This document shows, one piece after another, positions 51,501 through 61,089 of a stretch of 64,000 nt of DNA. Numbering within the stretch: the stretch's first letter is position 1; each line of letters starts with the position of its first letter. The notes beneath the pieces are model-generated. The model worked only from the letters and a program-made list of their open reading frames with translations, made no database searches and was not told where the DNA came from. Source of the DNA: Sphingomonas morindae (GTDB lineage: Bacteria; Pseudomonadota; Alphaproteobacteria; Sphingomonadales; Sphingomonadaceae); the NCBI RefSeq assembly GCF_023822065.1, contig NZ_CP084930.1, positions 1,628,001-1,692,000 of the forward strand. Reading direction: 5' to 3'. The position numbers were made by a program, and so were the translations under genes.

Positions 51501-52779
51501 TGAGCCCGGTGATGCGGCGCGCCGCGGCATGGACGGGCACCAGGATGCGATCGGCGTTGATCACCGCCTTGCCGCTGGCGCTGAGCCCCTCGACGCCGGT
51601 CGTGCCGAAGGCGATGCTGCCGGCGCTCAGCGCATAGTCGATCGCCGGGCGCGCGAAGGCGCCGTCCAGCGTCGCGCCGAGCGCGATGTCGCGGCCCGCG
51701 AGATTGGGCAGGATCGCGCCGGGGGTGAGCAGCCGGGCCTTGATGCGGAACCGGCCGAAGCGGCTCTGGGCGAAATCCAGCAGGCCCGCGGCTTCGGCGG
51801 CGAAGGCGGACGAATGCAGCGCGATGCGCGTATCGGCGCGGCGCTGGTCGAGCGTGGCGGTGGCGTCCACCGCGATCTGCGGCTCGGTCAGCCGCGCGGC
51901 GGGGCCGGTCAGCATCATCCCCGGCCGCACCGCGCCCAGCGCGTGGAAGCGGCCATTCTGCGCCGTCAGGCCGAGATTCATCAGCGGCTGTCCGCCCAGC
52001 CCGGCGATCGCCCGGCCGCGCCAGGCGGCCCAATCGCCCCGGCCGTCGATCGACAGCGCGAGCGGACGGCCGAGATGCGCGTAGCTGTCCACCAGACCGC
52101 CCGCCGGCGCCTGGAGCTTGACATCGAGCCCGAGCCGGTTGGCATCGGGCACCGCGTCCAGCCGCAGCCGCAGCCGGTCCCCGCCCGCCACGCCGGGCGC
52201 GGCGATGGCGGCGCCATCGGCGGCGATCTGCGCGCGCCGGTCGGCGATGGCGGCGGTGCCGGCCAGCCGCACGATGTGGCGCTTGCCGTCCACCGCCGGC
52301 TCGATCACGAAGCGATCGATGGCGAGCCGGCCGAGGCTGAGGTCGATGTCCGGAATGGTGGGTGCGTTGGGATCGCTCGGCGTGGGCTTGAGCTGGGGCA
52401 GGCGCCGCAGCGTGATCAGCCCCGCCTCCACCGAACGCAGATCGATCTTGGAATGGAGATAGGCGAAGGGCCGCCAGTCGATCGTGATCGCGGGGGCGGT
52501 GAGGAACACGCCGCGCGGATCGCTGACCTCGAGCCCGCGCAGCGTGAAGCGCGAATAGATGGAGCCGTCGATTTGGGCGACGCGCAGCGTGATGCCCGAG
52601 GCCGTGGTATAGCCCGCCAGCCGCGTGCCGATGAAGCGCTTGCCCGGCCCGGTGTTGAGGAACAGCATCAGCGCCGCCGCCAGCGCCACCAGCGCGGCGA
52701 GCGCGATGCCCACGCCCTTGGCGATGCGGGGCGCGAGCGGGCGGCGCGCGGGCGCCGGGGCGTCGGGCGCGGTCGCCAT
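48559..52779 (-). CDS. tamB: TamB, translocation and assembly module inner membrane protein
   Basis: Large AsmA-like/DUF490 protein of 1406 residues that spans the periplasm from an N-terminal membrane anchor (GVGIALAALVALAAALMLFL, about 20-39). The body is a long beta-taco made of repeated AIAG/TGxx strands, thought to carry lipids or help assemble outer membrane proteins with TamA. The C-terminal DUF490 domain is clear: GSYSFAGRRLTLADTSTVTF, LDPELNITADTTVQGVTASI, LPQDEVLSRLLFGTSVTSLT and the terminal YLGPSVSLRYSKQY. The first base of its ATG is the last base of the tamA stop (TGATGG), so the pair is coupled. Confidence 0.93.
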   Translation of the reverse strand: MATAPDAPAPARRPLAPRIAKGVGIALAALVALAAALMLFLNTGPGKRFIGTRLAGYTTASGITLRVAQIDGSIYSRFTLRGLEVSDPRGVFLTAPAITIDWRPFAYLHSKIDLRSVEAGLITLRRLPQLKPTPSDPNAPTIPDIDLSLGRLAIDRFVIEPAVDGKRHIVRLAGTAAIADRRAQIAADGAAIAAPGVAGGDRLRLRLDAVPDANRLGLDVKLQAPAGGLVDSYAHLGRPLALSIDGRGDWAAWRGRAIAGLGGQPLMNLGLTAQNGRFHALGAVRPGMMLTGPAARLTEPQIAVDATATLDQRRADTRIALHSSAFAAEAAGLLDFAQSRFGRFRIKARLLTPGAILPNLAGRDIALGATLDGAFARPAIDYALSAGSIAFGTTGVEGLSASGKAVINADRILVPVHAAARRITGLNAAAGGLVTNIRIDGDIAYQNSQIFSDNLKLRSDRIDATALVLADLKTGTYTGALKGRVNDYAVNGLGRINLVTDARLVTAPGGGFGIKGRVRVVTRKITNATLAQQLGGNAVITADIGYDPRRGATLANLRLNAPDFHITRGDGAYNLASGALRFSGAGASRTYGPFTLDATGTIANPHVVLRAARPGVGIGLAGLTATVEGSRAGYEIRANGQSDYGAFTANALVRAGQGPLAIDLRQLLIAGITARGQIVQSAAGPFAGTLFIAGSGLNGQVRLAAAGANQRADIALRAAGARLPGPGGQPVTIGSGLVNASVVLLPAGPSATGSLALVDLRTGTTLVRDARARFRYAAGSGTVALTARGSAGVPFDIAAQAQLSPQRILANLRGSANGIAFRLAQPAVATRQGSAYLLAPATIVLPQGQITVSGRYGDTIQAHAAMQGMDLSIAQAFAPTLGIGGKATGTFDLAMAGAAAVPTARARIDIAGFTRTGALTVSDPVDVALLATLDPAQGGQAAALLRRGGTILGRVKARLAPIPGGSAGWTTRLMQAPLSGGIRYNGPAEVLWTLTGIAGQTVAGPIAIGADFGGRLDQPRLVGVVRANQLRYENQTYGTTVSDIQLDGRFTQSQFVLNRLQGKAGDGSVQARGAVGIDAAGGFPINVTATLDNAQLADSDAAAARVSGSIAVTNSRAAGGLIKGDLRLAEVRYQIVRQGAAEVPELTGVRRKGDAPASPAAAAGPAPSNWKLDLHVRGDNQIFVQGMGLDSEWSTDMRVGGTTGAPVVTGKLQVVRGSYSFAGRRLTLADTSTVTFHGPLLDPELNITADTTVQGVTASINIGGTAQRPRITFTSTPTLPQDEVLSRLLFGTSVTSLTPTQALQLAAALNSLRGSGGGGLNPLGKLRGASGLDNLSVLGADKTTGRGTALSAGKYISNNIYVQVISDTRGFTQTQLTIALSRALSLLSQAGGYLGPSVSLRYSKQY

Positions 52780-54902
52780 CAGAAAGCCTGTCCGATCGAA
52801 ATGTAGAGGGTGATGCGGCTGTCGCCGGGCTGACGGTTGATCGGGGTCGCCACGTCAAGTCGGAGCGGGCCGAAATTGGTATAGTAGCGCGCGCCGATGC
52901 CGGCGCCGTAGCGCATGTCCGAAAGCCCGGGCTTGGAGCTTTCGCTCACCCGGCCGCCATCGAAAAAGGGCACGATCCCGAAATTGCCGAAACGGTAGCG
53001 GACCTCGGTGGCGAACTCGGTCTGGCTGCGGCCGCCGATCGGGTTGTTCTGCGGATCCTTCGGGCCGAGCTGCTGGAAGCCATAGCCGCGCACCGATCCG
53101 CCGCCGCCCGAATAGAGGCGGCGGGAGGGCGCGATATCCTCCAGCGTCGCCCCGACGATCGAGGCCACGCGCACCCGGCCGGCGAGCACGATCGCGCTGC
53201 CCAGCGGCATATAGGCGGTGCCCTCGCCGAGCAGCCGGCCATAGCCGTGGACGCCGCTGCGCAGCGAGGCCTCCGGGCTCACCCGCGCGAGCAGGCGGAA
53301 GCCGCGCGTGGGATTGAGCAGGCTATCCGACCGGTCATATTGGATCTGGCTCGGCAGCGCGCCGATCAGGTAATTGCGGCGCGGGCGATCGTCGGTGGCG
53401 TTGAGCGCGGCGCCCTGTTCGTTGGTGCCGACCAGCTCCGCGCCCACCGACCAGGTCCAGCGCTTCTGCCAGATCGGCGTGCTCTGCCGCGACAGCGTGG
53501 CGGCGAGGTTGATCGTCTTGGCCTCATAGGCATCGAAATTGGAGCGGTTGAACCCGCCCGTGACGGTGAAGGTGCGATCGCGCTGCCCGGCATTGGAGCG
53601 GATGAAGCTGACATTCGCCCCCTGTTGCAGCGTGCCGCCGATGACCCCCACCGAGAGCGCGCCCTCGGGCGGGAAGAGGTTGCGGTGCGTCCAGTTCGCC
53701 TCGGCCTTGACGCCCTCGCCCGTGCCATAGCCGGCCGAGCCCGACAGCGCCCGCGCGGGGCCGCGATTCTGCGTCACCAGCAGATCGACGATGCTGTCGC
53801 CGCTCGGGTCGGTCTGGCCGGTATCCACCGGCTCCACCGCCACCGAGGAGAAGAGGCTGGTGCCGACCAGCGCCTCGCGCAGATCCTCGGTGAGCCGGCT
53901 GTCGTAGCGCTGGCCGCGCTCGAAGCGGGGGAAGACGGCGAGATGATCCAGCCCGAACACGGGATCGCCCTTGGTGCGCAGGCCGCCGAAGCGCGCGCGC
54001 GGCCCGGCGGTGAGCGGCAGGCTGTAATCGCCCTTGTGCTGGTCGGGATCGAGCAGGATCGTCCGGTCGCCCGTCTTGGCGAAGGGATAGCCCTGTTGCG
54101 GCAGCACCAGCGCGACATTGGCCTCGGCGGCGAGCGTGGCCGCCGCCTCGATCGGATCGCCCGGCTTCAGCGGCAGCGCGCCGCGCGCGATCCGGGTCGG
54201 CTCGGGCGGGGCGCCGGCGATGGTGATGCTGCCATAGGCATAGCGCACGCCCGGCGTGGCGCTGATCGTCACCGCCACGAGCCCGGCCTGGTTGGGCACG
54301 GGCAGCACGGTGGAGGAGGCGGTGCCGTCATAATAGCCGGCCGATTTCATCAGCCGCTCGGCCAGCGCGACATCCTCGGCGGCGCGGGCGGCGACCTGCG
54401 CGGCGTTGGCGGCCTTTTTCGTCCCCTTGCCGAGCGCGGAGCGCTGGCGGAACTCATCCTCCAGACCGATCGCCTTCAGCCCCTCGATCTGGCTGGTGTA
54501 GCGCAGCCGGGCCGCCTGGCTGGTCGGCACCTTGGCCTTGCTGGTGTCCGGGTTGGGATCGAAGCCCGCGAGCGGCGGCAGCGGCTCGGCCAGCGCGGGA
54601 TCATTGGCGGGCTGCGCGGCCGGCGGCGTCGCCGCGAGGCTGGTGGCCGGGGCCGCCACGGGCGCGGGCGTTTCGGGGGCGGCGGGCGCGGCCTGCCCCG
54701 CCATCGGCTGGACCTCGGCCGGCGGCGCCTGGACGGCATCGAGCGGCGGCAGCGCGGCGTCGAACTGCGGATCGCCGACGGGATCGACCGCCTGGGGCGG
54801 GCTGGGTGGGGGCGGGGCGGCCGGCGCGGAAGAAGCGAGCAGCGCGGCGCCGCTCAAGGCCGCGACACCGCAGCAGAGGCGGCGGCGCGTCGCCTTCCCC
54901 AA
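52779..54902 (-). CDS. tamA: TamA/BamA-type outer membrane protein (Omp85 family)
   Basis: Outer membrane beta-barrel of the Omp85 superfamily that acts with TamB in envelope assembly. The 707-residue precursor has an N-terminal signal (RRRLCCGVAALSGAALLASS), an unusual Pro/Ala-rich linker (about residues 34-120), POTRA domains (about 150-380) and a 16-strand barrel with LYSGGGGSVRGYGFQQLG (the conserved VRGY/RGxG-type motif) and the final strand RITLYISIGQAF ending in Phe. I choose the TTG at 54902, preceded by GGAGA, as start since it gives a proper signal peptide; no ATG or GTG fits as well. Confidence 0.88.
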   Translation of the reverse strand: MGKATRRRLCCGVAALSGAALLASSAPAAPPPPSPPQAVDPVGDPQFDAALPPLDAVQAPPAEVQPMAGQAAPAAPETPAPVAAPATSLAATPPAAQPANDPALAEPLPPLAGFDPNPDTSKAKVPTSQAARLRYTSQIEGLKAIGLEDEFRQRSALGKGTKKAANAAQVAARAAEDVALAERLMKSAGYYDGTASSTVLPVPNQAGLVAVTISATPGVRYAYGSITIAGAPPEPTRIARGALPLKPGDPIEAAATLAAEANVALVLPQQGYPFAKTGDRTILLDPDQHKGDYSLPLTAGPRARFGGLRTKGDPVFGLDHLAVFPRFERGQRYDSRLTEDLREALVGTSLFSSVAVEPVDTGQTDPSGDSIVDLLVTQNRGPARALSGSAGYGTGEGVKAEANWTHRNLFPPEGALSVGVIGGTLQQGANVSFIRSNAGQRDRTFTVTGGFNRSNFDAYEAKTINLAATLSRQSTPIWQKRWTWSVGAELVGTNEQGAALNATDDRPRRNYLIGALPSQIQYDRSDSLLNPTRGFRLLARVSPEASLRSGVHGYGRLLGEGTAYMPLGSAIVLAGRVRVASIVGATLEDIAPSRRLYSGGGGSVRGYGFQQLGPKDPQNNPIGGRSQTEFATEVRYRFGNFGIVPFFDGGRVSESSKPGLSDMRYGAGIGARYYTNFGPLRLDVATPINRQPGDSRITLYISIGQAF

Positions 54903-55075
54903 ATCTCCGGCGCGATGGCGTGGCAGCAAACCTGTTCCCCGATGACCGGGCGCACAGGCCCCCCTTTTCCGAGCCAACGTCCCGCGCGCGAGGCCGGTTC
55001 CGCCACATTCTGCGTCAGCGCGGGACACGAGCCGGCCTCCAGGTGTTGGTGCAGCGCCAGACAGGGGAGCCTTGC

Positions 55076-55975
55076 ATGACGTCCGACACGTCCGATCACG
55101 CCACGCGGCTAGCGCGCGCCCGCCATTTGCTGGGCGCGCTGTGGACGCGGATGAACAGCGAGAATATCGGGCTGATGGCGGCCGGGGTCGCCTTCTACTG
55201 CTTCCTCTCGCTGGTGCCACTGCTGGCGGCGGTGATCCTCACCTACGGCCTGATCGCCGATCCGGCGACGGTGGCGGATCATATCCGCACCATCGTCAAG
55301 CTTGTGCCGCGCGATGCCGCCAAGCTGATCCTCGACCAGCTGGTCGCCGTCGTCACCACCTCGGCGAGCAAGACCGGCTTCGGGCTGATCGTGGCGCTCT
55401 TCTTCGCCTTCTACGGCGCCACCCGCGCCTCCACCGCCATCATGGCCGCGCTCAACGTCATCTATCGCCAGGAGGAGGATCGCTCGATCGTCCGCTCGAC
55501 GCTGATCTCCTTCGCGATCATCCTGGGCGCGGTCGCCGCCGCCGTGGCCGGGCTGTTCGCGGCCACCATCCTAGCCTGGGTCGAGACGATCGCGGCCTTT
55601 CTCGGCCCGGTGGCGGCGCTGCTGATCCAGATCGGCACCTGGACGGTGGCGGCGCTGCTCGCCAGCGCGGCGATCGGCGGCGCCTATCGGCTTGGACCGG
55701 CGCATCCGCCGGCGGGGTGGCGCTGGCTCAGCCTCGGCTCGGGCATGGCCACGCTGCTCTGGCTGGGCGCCACGCTCGGCCTCGGCTTCTATGTCTCGCG
55801 TTTCGGCAATTACAACGCCACCTATGGCTCGCTCTCGGCGGTGGTGGTGTTGCTGATGTGGCTGTGGGTCTCGTCCTATGCGATCCTGCTCGGCGCCACG
55901 ATCAACGCCGTGGTCACGCCGCCGCGTCGCTGGCGGCCGGAAGACCGGGCGCCGGCCGCCGCGTCGCCGGCCTGA
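55076..55975 (+). CDS. YihY/UPF0761-type membrane protein
   Basis: Inner membrane protein of 299 residues, once called ribonuclease BN-like; current view is that the family is not the tRNA nuclease. Six hydrophobic helices are visible, with the family segments SENIGLMAAGVAFYCFLSLV near the N-terminus, GFGLIVALFFAFYGATRAST and FGNYNATYGSLSAVVVLLMW further on. AGGGGAG six bases upstream of the ATG supports the start. Divergent from tamA with 173 bases between. The last 62 bases overlap a small gene on the other strand. Confidence 0.9.
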   Translation: MTSDTSDHATRLARARHLLGALWTRMNSENIGLMAAGVAFYCFLSLVPLLAAVILTYGLIADPATVADHIRTIVKLVPRDAAKLILDQLVAVVTTSASKTGFGLIVALFFAFYGATRASTAIMAALNVIYRQEEDRSIVRSTLISFAIILGAVAAAVAGLFAATILAWVETIAAFLGPVAALLIQIGTWTVAALLASAAIGGAYRLGPAHPPAGWRWLSLGSGMATLLWLGATLGLGFYVSRFGNYNATYGSLSAVVVLLMWLWVSSYAILLGATINAVVTPPRRWRPEDRAPAAASPA

Positions 55976-56195
55976 CCTTGACGCGCGCCGTGCGCGGCCG
56001 CGCGGCGGCGGCCTCGCGCCACAGCACCACGCCGCCGGCGAGCAGCAGCGCGAGCCCCACCGGGCGGCGGCCGCGCTGCATCACCAGCGAGGCGCCGCTG
56101 CCGATCAGCGCGGTGGCGAGCGGACCGGCCGGCGGCGCGCCGGTGGCCTCGCGCACCAATGTCGCCACCATCGATCCCGTGAACGTACCGAGCAT
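55914..56195 (-). CDS. Small membrane-associated hypothetical protein, 93 residues
   Basis: No family recognised. Begins MLGTFTGSMVATLVREATGA, followed by a helix LATALIGSGASLVMQ and a hydrophobic stretch VGLALLLAGGVVLWRE, then a basic Pro/Ala/Arg tail. AGGGAG touches the first of three tandem ATGs; I use the third, six bases from it. Its last 62 bases lie antisense to the end of the YihY-type gene. Codon content does not prove translation, so this is moderate. Confidence 0.5.
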   Translation of the reverse strand: MLGTFTGSMVATLVREATGAPPAGPLATALIGSGASLVMQRGRRPVGLALLLAGGVVLWREAAAARPRTARVKVRPATRRPAPGLPAASDAAA

Positions 56196-56332
56196 CATCA
56201 TCTCCCTGGCTGGCCGCCCAGACGCGCGCGGCGCCGCTCCGGTTCCGGCCACAGCCTATGCAGAGACGCGGCGCGGCCTTCAACCGGGCGCCGCGCTTGT
56301 CTTGCCGCGCGCGCCGCGTAGAACGGCCGGCG

Positions 56333-57403
56333 ATGTCCGCGCGCAGGATCATCCATGTCGATATGGACGCTTTTTTCGCGTCGGTGGAGCAACGCGACAC
56401 GCCCGCGCTGCGCGGTCTGCCGGTCGCGGTGGGGGGCGAGAAGCTGCGCGGCGTGGTCGCGGCGGCGAGCTATGAGGCGCGGCGCTTCGGCGTGCGCTCG
56501 GCGATGCCGTCGGTCACCGCGCGGCGGCTCTGCCCCGATCTCGTCTTCGTGCGGCCGCGATTCGACGTATATCGCGCCGTTTCGCGCGAAATCCGCGCGA
56601 TTTTCGCCCGATTCACGCCGCTGATCGAGCCTTTGTCGCTCGACGAGGCCTATCTCGACGTCACCGAGGACCAGGCCGGCCTCGGCTCCGCCACCGCCAC
56701 CGCCGAGGCGATCCGCGCCGCGATCCGCGCCGAGACGGGCCTCACCGCCTCGGCGGGCGTCTCGTACAACAAATTTCTCGCCAAGCTCGCCTCGGACCAG
56801 AACAAGCCCGATGGCTGCTGCGTCATCCCGCCCGCGCGCGGCGCCGCCTTCGTGCAGGGGCTGCCGGTCACGCGGTTCCACGGCGTCGGTCCCGCCACCG
56901 CCGCCAAGATGGCGCGGCTCGGCATCGTCACCGGCGCCGATCTCGCCGCCCAGCCGATCGAGGCCTTGACCCAGCATTTCGGCAGCTGGGGCGCCTATCT
57001 CCACGGCGCCGCGCGCGGCATCGATGAGCGGCCGGTGCGGCCGGACCGGGTGCGCAAGTCGATCGGCGCGGAACGCACCTTTTCCGAGGATCTGATCCGC
57101 CCGGCCGATCTCCACGCGGCGCTGGCGCCCATCATCGCCACGGTGTGGGAACGGGCGGATGCCGCGCAGGCGCGCGGGCGCACCGTTACGCTCAAGGTGA
57201 AGTTCAACGATTTCCGCCAGATCACGCGGGCGCGCAGCGTCGAGTCGCCAATCACCGACGAGGCCGGTTTCGCCGCCGCCGGCGCCGAGCTGCTGGATGC
57301 GCTGGTGCCGCTGGAAAAGCCGGTGCGGCTGCTCGGCCTCACTTTGTCTGGCCTGGGCGAGGGCGATCCCGCCGCCCCCGCCCAGCTCGCGCTCGCGCTC
57401 TAG
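56333..57403 (+). CDS. dinB: DNA polymerase IV
   Basis: Y-family error-prone polymerase for lesion bypass. The 356-residue protein has the catalytic IHVDMDAFFASVEQ with Asp10, the PLSLDEAYLDV site with Asp104 and Glu105, SYNKFLAKLASDQNKPDG in the fingers/palm and a little-finger domain at about 245-340. The C-terminus ends QLALAL, fitting the QLxLxL beta-clamp-binding hexapeptide. Its TAG stop lies within CTAG shared with the maeB stop. Confidence 0.95.
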   Translation: MSARRIIHVDMDAFFASVEQRDTPALRGLPVAVGGEKLRGVVAAASYEARRFGVRSAMPSVTARRLCPDLVFVRPRFDVYRAVSREIRAIFARFTPLIEPLSLDEAYLDVTEDQAGLGSATATAEAIRAAIRAETGLTASAGVSYNKFLAKLASDQNKPDGCCVIPPARGAAFVQGLPVTRFHGVGPATAAKMARLGIVTGADLAAQPIEALTQHFGSWGAYLHGAARGIDERPVRPDRVRKSIGAERTFSEDLIRPADLHAALAPIIATVWERADAAQARGRTVTLKVKFNDFRQITRARSVESPITDEAGFAAAGAELLDALVPLEKPVRLLGLTLSGLGEGDPAAPAQLALAL

Positions 57404-59658
57404 CCGCCCGAGACGGCGAGCGCCGTCATGTTGACCAGCCCGCGCGCGGTCGCGGTGGCGGTCATCACATGCACGGGCTTGGAGAGGCCGAGCAGCAGCG
57501 GCCCCACCGCCAGCCCGTCGGTCGCGCCGGCAAGCAGGGTGAAGGCGATGTTGGCCGCGTCCAGCGACGGCATCACCAGCAGATTGGCGTTGCGGGTGAG
57601 CGGGCTGTCGGTCACCAGCCGCTCGCGCAGCGCGGGCAGCAGGGCGGCGTCGGCATGCATTTCGCCGTCGATCTCAAGCTCGGGCGCGTCGTCGCGGATC
57701 AGCTTGAGCGCCTGGCGCATCTTGCGCGCCGAGGGCGAGTTGGAGGCGCCGAAATTGCTGTGGCTGCACAAGGCGGCGCGCGGCGGGATGCCGAAGCGGC
57801 GCACCGCATCGGCGGCGAGCAGCGTCATCTCGGCGATCTCCTCGGCGCAGGGATCGACGTTCATGTGCGTGTCGCAGATGAACAGCGTCTTGTCGCCGAC
57901 GATCAGCACCGACAACGCATAGACGCGCTTCAGCCCGGGCAGGGGCGGGATGATCGGCAGCACGTGGCGGGTCTGCTGCCACCAGTCGGCGGTGCCGCCG
58001 CACAGCGCCGCATCGACATGGCCCTGCGCCAGCAGCATCGCCGCCGTGATCGAGCCATGGGTGCGGATGCGGTTGCGCGCCGCCGCGGGCGTGATGCCGC
58101 GCCGGTCGACGATCGCGGCATAGGCGGCGCCCAGCCGCTCCGCGAGCGCCTCATCCTCGGTGGGATCGAACACCTCGATCTCCTCGCCGATGCGCATGCG
58201 CAGGCCGAAGCGGGCGATCGCCGCCGCGATCACCGCGCGCCGCCCGACCAGCACCGGCCGCGCCAGCCGCTCGTCCACCACCACCTGGGCGGCGAGCAGG
58301 GTGCGCTCCTCCTCGCCTTCGGAATAGGCGACGCGGTGATTGGCCTCGCGTGCCTTTTCGAACACGGGGTGCATCAGCTGCCCCGAGCGATAGGTGAAGC
58401 CCTGCAGCACGCGCGCATAATCGGCGAAATCGGTGATCGGCGCGCGGGCCACGCCGGTCGCCATGGCGGCGCGCGCCACGGCCGGGGCGATGTGCAGCAC
58501 CAGTCGCGGATCGAAGGGCTTGGGGATGATATGCTCGGGCCCGAAGGTGAGCTGCGCGCCGCCATAGGCGCGCGCCACCGTCTCGTCCGGCTCGACCCGC
58601 GCCAGCTCGGCGATCGCCTCGACGCAGGCGCGCTCCATCTCGGCGTTGATCTCGGTGGCGCCGCAATCGAGCGCGCCCCGGAAAATATAAGGGAAGCAGA
58701 GCACATTGTTGACCTGGTTCGGATAATCCGAACGGCCCGTGGCGATGATGGCATCGGGGCGGACCCGCCGCACCACCGCCGGATCCACCTCCGGCTCGGG
58801 ATTGGCGAGCGCGAGGATGAGCGGCTTCTCGGCCAGCAGCGGCAGCCATTCCTCCTTGAGCACGCGCGGCGCCGACAGGCCCAGGAACACGTCCGCCCCG
58901 CCGATCACCTCGCCCAGCGTGCGCGCGTCGGTGTGGCGCGCGAAGGGCTCCAGCTCCGGCGTCAGCCCCTCGCGGCCGGCATGGACCACGCCCTTGATAT
59001 CGGTGAGGGTCACATTCTCCGCCGGCAGCCCCATCGAGATCAGCAGCCGCACGCAGGCGAGCGCGGCGGCGCCCGCGCCGGAGGTGACGAGCTTGACCTC
59101 GGCCAGCGTCTTGCCCTGGCAGAGCAGGCCGTTGCGCACGGCGGCCGCGCACACGATCGCGGTGCCGTGCTGATCGTCATGGAAGACCGGGATATTCATC
59201 CGGGCGCGCAGCTTGGCCTCGATCTCGAAACATTCAGGGGCTTTGATGTCCTCCAGGTTGATCGCCCCGAAGCTCGGCTCGAGCGCCGCCACCACCTCGA
59301 CGAAGCGGTCCGGATCGGCGGCGTCGACCTCGATGTCGAACACGTCGATGCCGCTGAATTTCTTGAACAGCACCGCCTTGCCTTCCATCACCGGCTTGGA
59401 GGCGAGCGCGCCGATATTGCCGAGCCCGAGCACGGCGGTGCCGTTGGAGATGACGGCGACGAGATTGCCGCGCGCGGTATAGTCGCGCGCCTTATCGGGA
59501 TCGGCGGCGATCTCGAGGCACGGCGCGGCCACGCCGGGGGAATAGGCGAGCGCCAGATCGCGCTGCGTTTCCATGCGCTTGGTGGGCAGGATGCCGAGTT
59601 TGCCGGGGCGCGGTTCGCGATGATAGCTGAGCGCCGCCTGCCGGAACGCGTCGTCCAT
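57400..59658 (-). CDS. maeB: NADP-dependent malic enzyme with phosphotransacetylase-like domain
   Basis: Decarboxylates L-malate to pyruvate, making NADPH. The 752-residue protein has the malic enzyme half (about 1-430), with [52 protein letters not shown] and the NADP fold [17 protein letters not shown], followed by a C-terminal phosphotransacetylase-like domain (about 440-752) that is regulatory, not catalytic, in MaeB. GGAGG five bases upstream fixes the start. Its stop overlaps the convergent dinB stop by four bases. Confidence 0.94.
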   Translation of the reverse strand: MDDAFRQAALSYHREPRPGKLGILPTKRMETQRDLALAYSPGVAAPCLEIAADPDKARDYTARGNLVAVISNGTAVLGLGNIGALASKPVMEGKAVLFKKFSGIDVFDIEVDAADPDRFVEVVAALEPSFGAINLEDIKAPECFEIEAKLRARMNIPVFHDDQHGTAIVCAAAVRNGLLCQGKTLAEVKLVTSGAGAAALACVRLLISMGLPAENVTLTDIKGVVHAGREGLTPELEPFARHTDARTLGEVIGGADVFLGLSAPRVLKEEWLPLLAEKPLILALANPEPEVDPAVVRRVRPDAIIATGRSDYPNQVNNVLCFPYIFRGALDCGATEINAEMERACVEAIAELARVEPDETVARAYGGAQLTFGPEHIIPKPFDPRLVLHIAPAVARAAMATGVARAPITDFADYARVLQGFTYRSGQLMHPVFEKAREANHRVAYSEGEEERTLLAAQVVVDERLARPVLVGRRAVIAAAIARFGLRMRIGEEIEVFDPTEDEALAERLGAAYAAIVDRRGITPAAARNRIRTHGSITAAMLLAQGHVDAALCGGTADWWQQTRHVLPIIPPLPGLKRVYALSVLIVGDKTLFICDTHMNVDPCAEEIAEMTLLAADAVRRFGIPPRAALCSHSNFGASNSPSARKMRQALKLIRDDAPELEIDGEMHADAALLPALRERLVTDSPLTRNANLLVMPSLDAANIAFTLLAGATDGLAVGPLLLGLSKPVHVMTATATARGLVNMTALAVSGG

Positions 59659-59844
59659 GTGTCCTCCCATGCGGTTGCGAGGCTCCGCCATAGCGAGGCG
59701 GGGCGGCGCGCGAAAGCCGGCAGCGCCGCACGCCCGGCGCGCGCCCCGCTTTCCCGCCACGTGCTGAGACGATAGAGCGGGGCATCAGGCGGCCGCCCGG
59801 CCGCGCCGGACCGGCCATGCCGGCCGGGACGAGAGGAGCTTCAC

Positions 59845-61041
59845 GTGACCCATGCCGAGCCCGGCCTCAGCCGGTTCGATCCCGCCGATCCCCTGGATCT
59901 GGAGTCGCAGCTCAGCGAGGAGGAGCGGATGGTGCGCGACACCGCCGAGGCCTATGCCCGCGACCAGCTGCTGCCGCGCGTCACCCGCGCCTATCTGGAC
60001 GAGACGTTCGATCGCGCCATCCTCTCCGAGATGGGCGCGCTCGGGCTGCTCGGCGCGACCATCCCCGCCGACTATGGCGGCGCCGGGCTCGGCTATGTCT
60101 CCTACGGGCTGATCGCGCGCGCGGTGGAGCGGGTGGACAGCGGCTATCGCTCGGCGATGAGCGTCCAGTCCTCGCTCGTCATGTACCCCATCTATGCCTA
60201 TGGCTCGGAGGCGCAGCGCCGGCGCTTCCTGCCGGGGCTGGCGGCGGGAACGCTGGTCGGCTGTTTCGGCCTGACCGAGCCCGATGCCGGGTCCGATCCC
60301 GCCGGCATGCGCACCCGCGCGGAAAAGACGCCGGGCGGCTATCGCCTGCACGGCGCCAAGATGTGGATCACCAACGCGCCGATCGCCGATGTCGCGGTGG
60401 TGTGGGCCAAGTCCGAAGCGCATGACAATGCGATCCGCGGCTTTCTGGTGGAGCGCGGCGCGGCCGGCTTCTCCACCCCCACGATCGAGGGCAAGCTCAG
60501 CCTGCGCGCCTCGATCACCGGCGAGATCGTGCTCGATGGCGTCGAGCTGGGCGAAGAGGCGCTGCTGCCGAACGTCGCCGGGCTCAAGGGCCCGTTCGGC
60601 TGTCTCAACCGCGCCCGCTACGGCATTGGCTGGGGCGTGATGGGCGCCGCCGAGGCCTGCTATCAGGCGGCGCTCGGCTATACGCTGGATCGCCACCAGT
60701 TCGGCGTGCCGCTCGCCTCCAAGCAGCTGGTCCAGCTCAAGCTCGCCGACATGGCGACCGAGATCGCGCTCGGACTGCAGGCGGCGCTCCGCGTCGGCCG
60801 GCGGCTGGACGCGGGCACGCTGGTGCCCGAGACGATCAGCCTCATCAAGCGCAACAATTGCGGCAAGGCGCTGGCGATCGCGCGGACCGCGCGCGACATG
60901 CATGGCGGCAACGGCATCTCGGCCGAATTCCATGTCATGCGCCACGCCGCCAATCTCGAGACGGTGAACACCTATGAGGGCACGCACGATGTGCACGGCC
61001 TGATCCTGGGCCGCGCGATCACCGGCCTCTCCGCCTTCTGA
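59845..61041 (+). CDS. gcdH: Glutaryl-CoA dehydrogenase
   Basis: Flavoprotein that oxidises and decarboxylates glutaryl-CoA to crotonyl-CoA, a step of lysine, tryptophan and aromatic acid breakdown. The 398-residue acyl-CoA dehydrogenase has signatures specific to the glutaryl branch: [75 protein letters not shown] and the catalytic Glu378 in [23 protein letters not shown] start with AGAGGAG upstream. No other lysine degradation gene is nearby. Confidence 0.95.
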   Translation: MTHAEPGLSRFDPADPLDLESQLSEEERMVRDTAEAYARDQLLPRVTRAYLDETFDRAILSEMGALGLLGATIPADYGGAGLGYVSYGLIARAVERVDSGYRSAMSVQSSLVMYPIYAYGSEAQRRRFLPGLAAGTLVGCFGLTEPDAGSDPAGMRTRAEKTPGGYRLHGAKMWITNAPIADVAVVWAKSEAHDNAIRGFLVERGAAGFSTPTIEGKLSLRASITGEIVLDGVELGEEALLPNVAGLKGPFGCLNRARYGIGWGVMGAAEACYQAALGYTLDRHQFGVPLASKQLVQLKLADMATEIALGLQAALRVGRRLDAGTLVPETISLIKRNNCGKALAIARTARDMHGGNGISAEFHVMRHAANLETVNTYEGTHDVHGLILGRAITGLSAF

Positions 61042-61089
61042 CCCGATGGAGGGGGCGGGGCGGCGCCGCGGCGTCGCCCCGTCTCGGCC

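Noticed and set aside
48565-52806. A very long (over 1400 codon) open frame on the plus strand opposite tamB.
   Set aside because: The minus strand frame has the TamB domains, a proper N-terminal anchor and coupling to tamA. The opposite frame is Arg/Ala/Gly-rich with no domain, as expected in GC-rich DNA.
55076-55975. Naming the YihY-type gene as ribonuclease BN.
   Set aside because: That name came from an early misassignment; this family has six membrane helices and no nuclease motif.
59845-61041. Isovaleryl-CoA or medium-chain acyl-CoA dehydrogenase as the identity of this gene.
   Set aside because: The segments [17 protein letters not shown] and [20 protein letters not shown] are those of glutaryl-CoA dehydrogenase.
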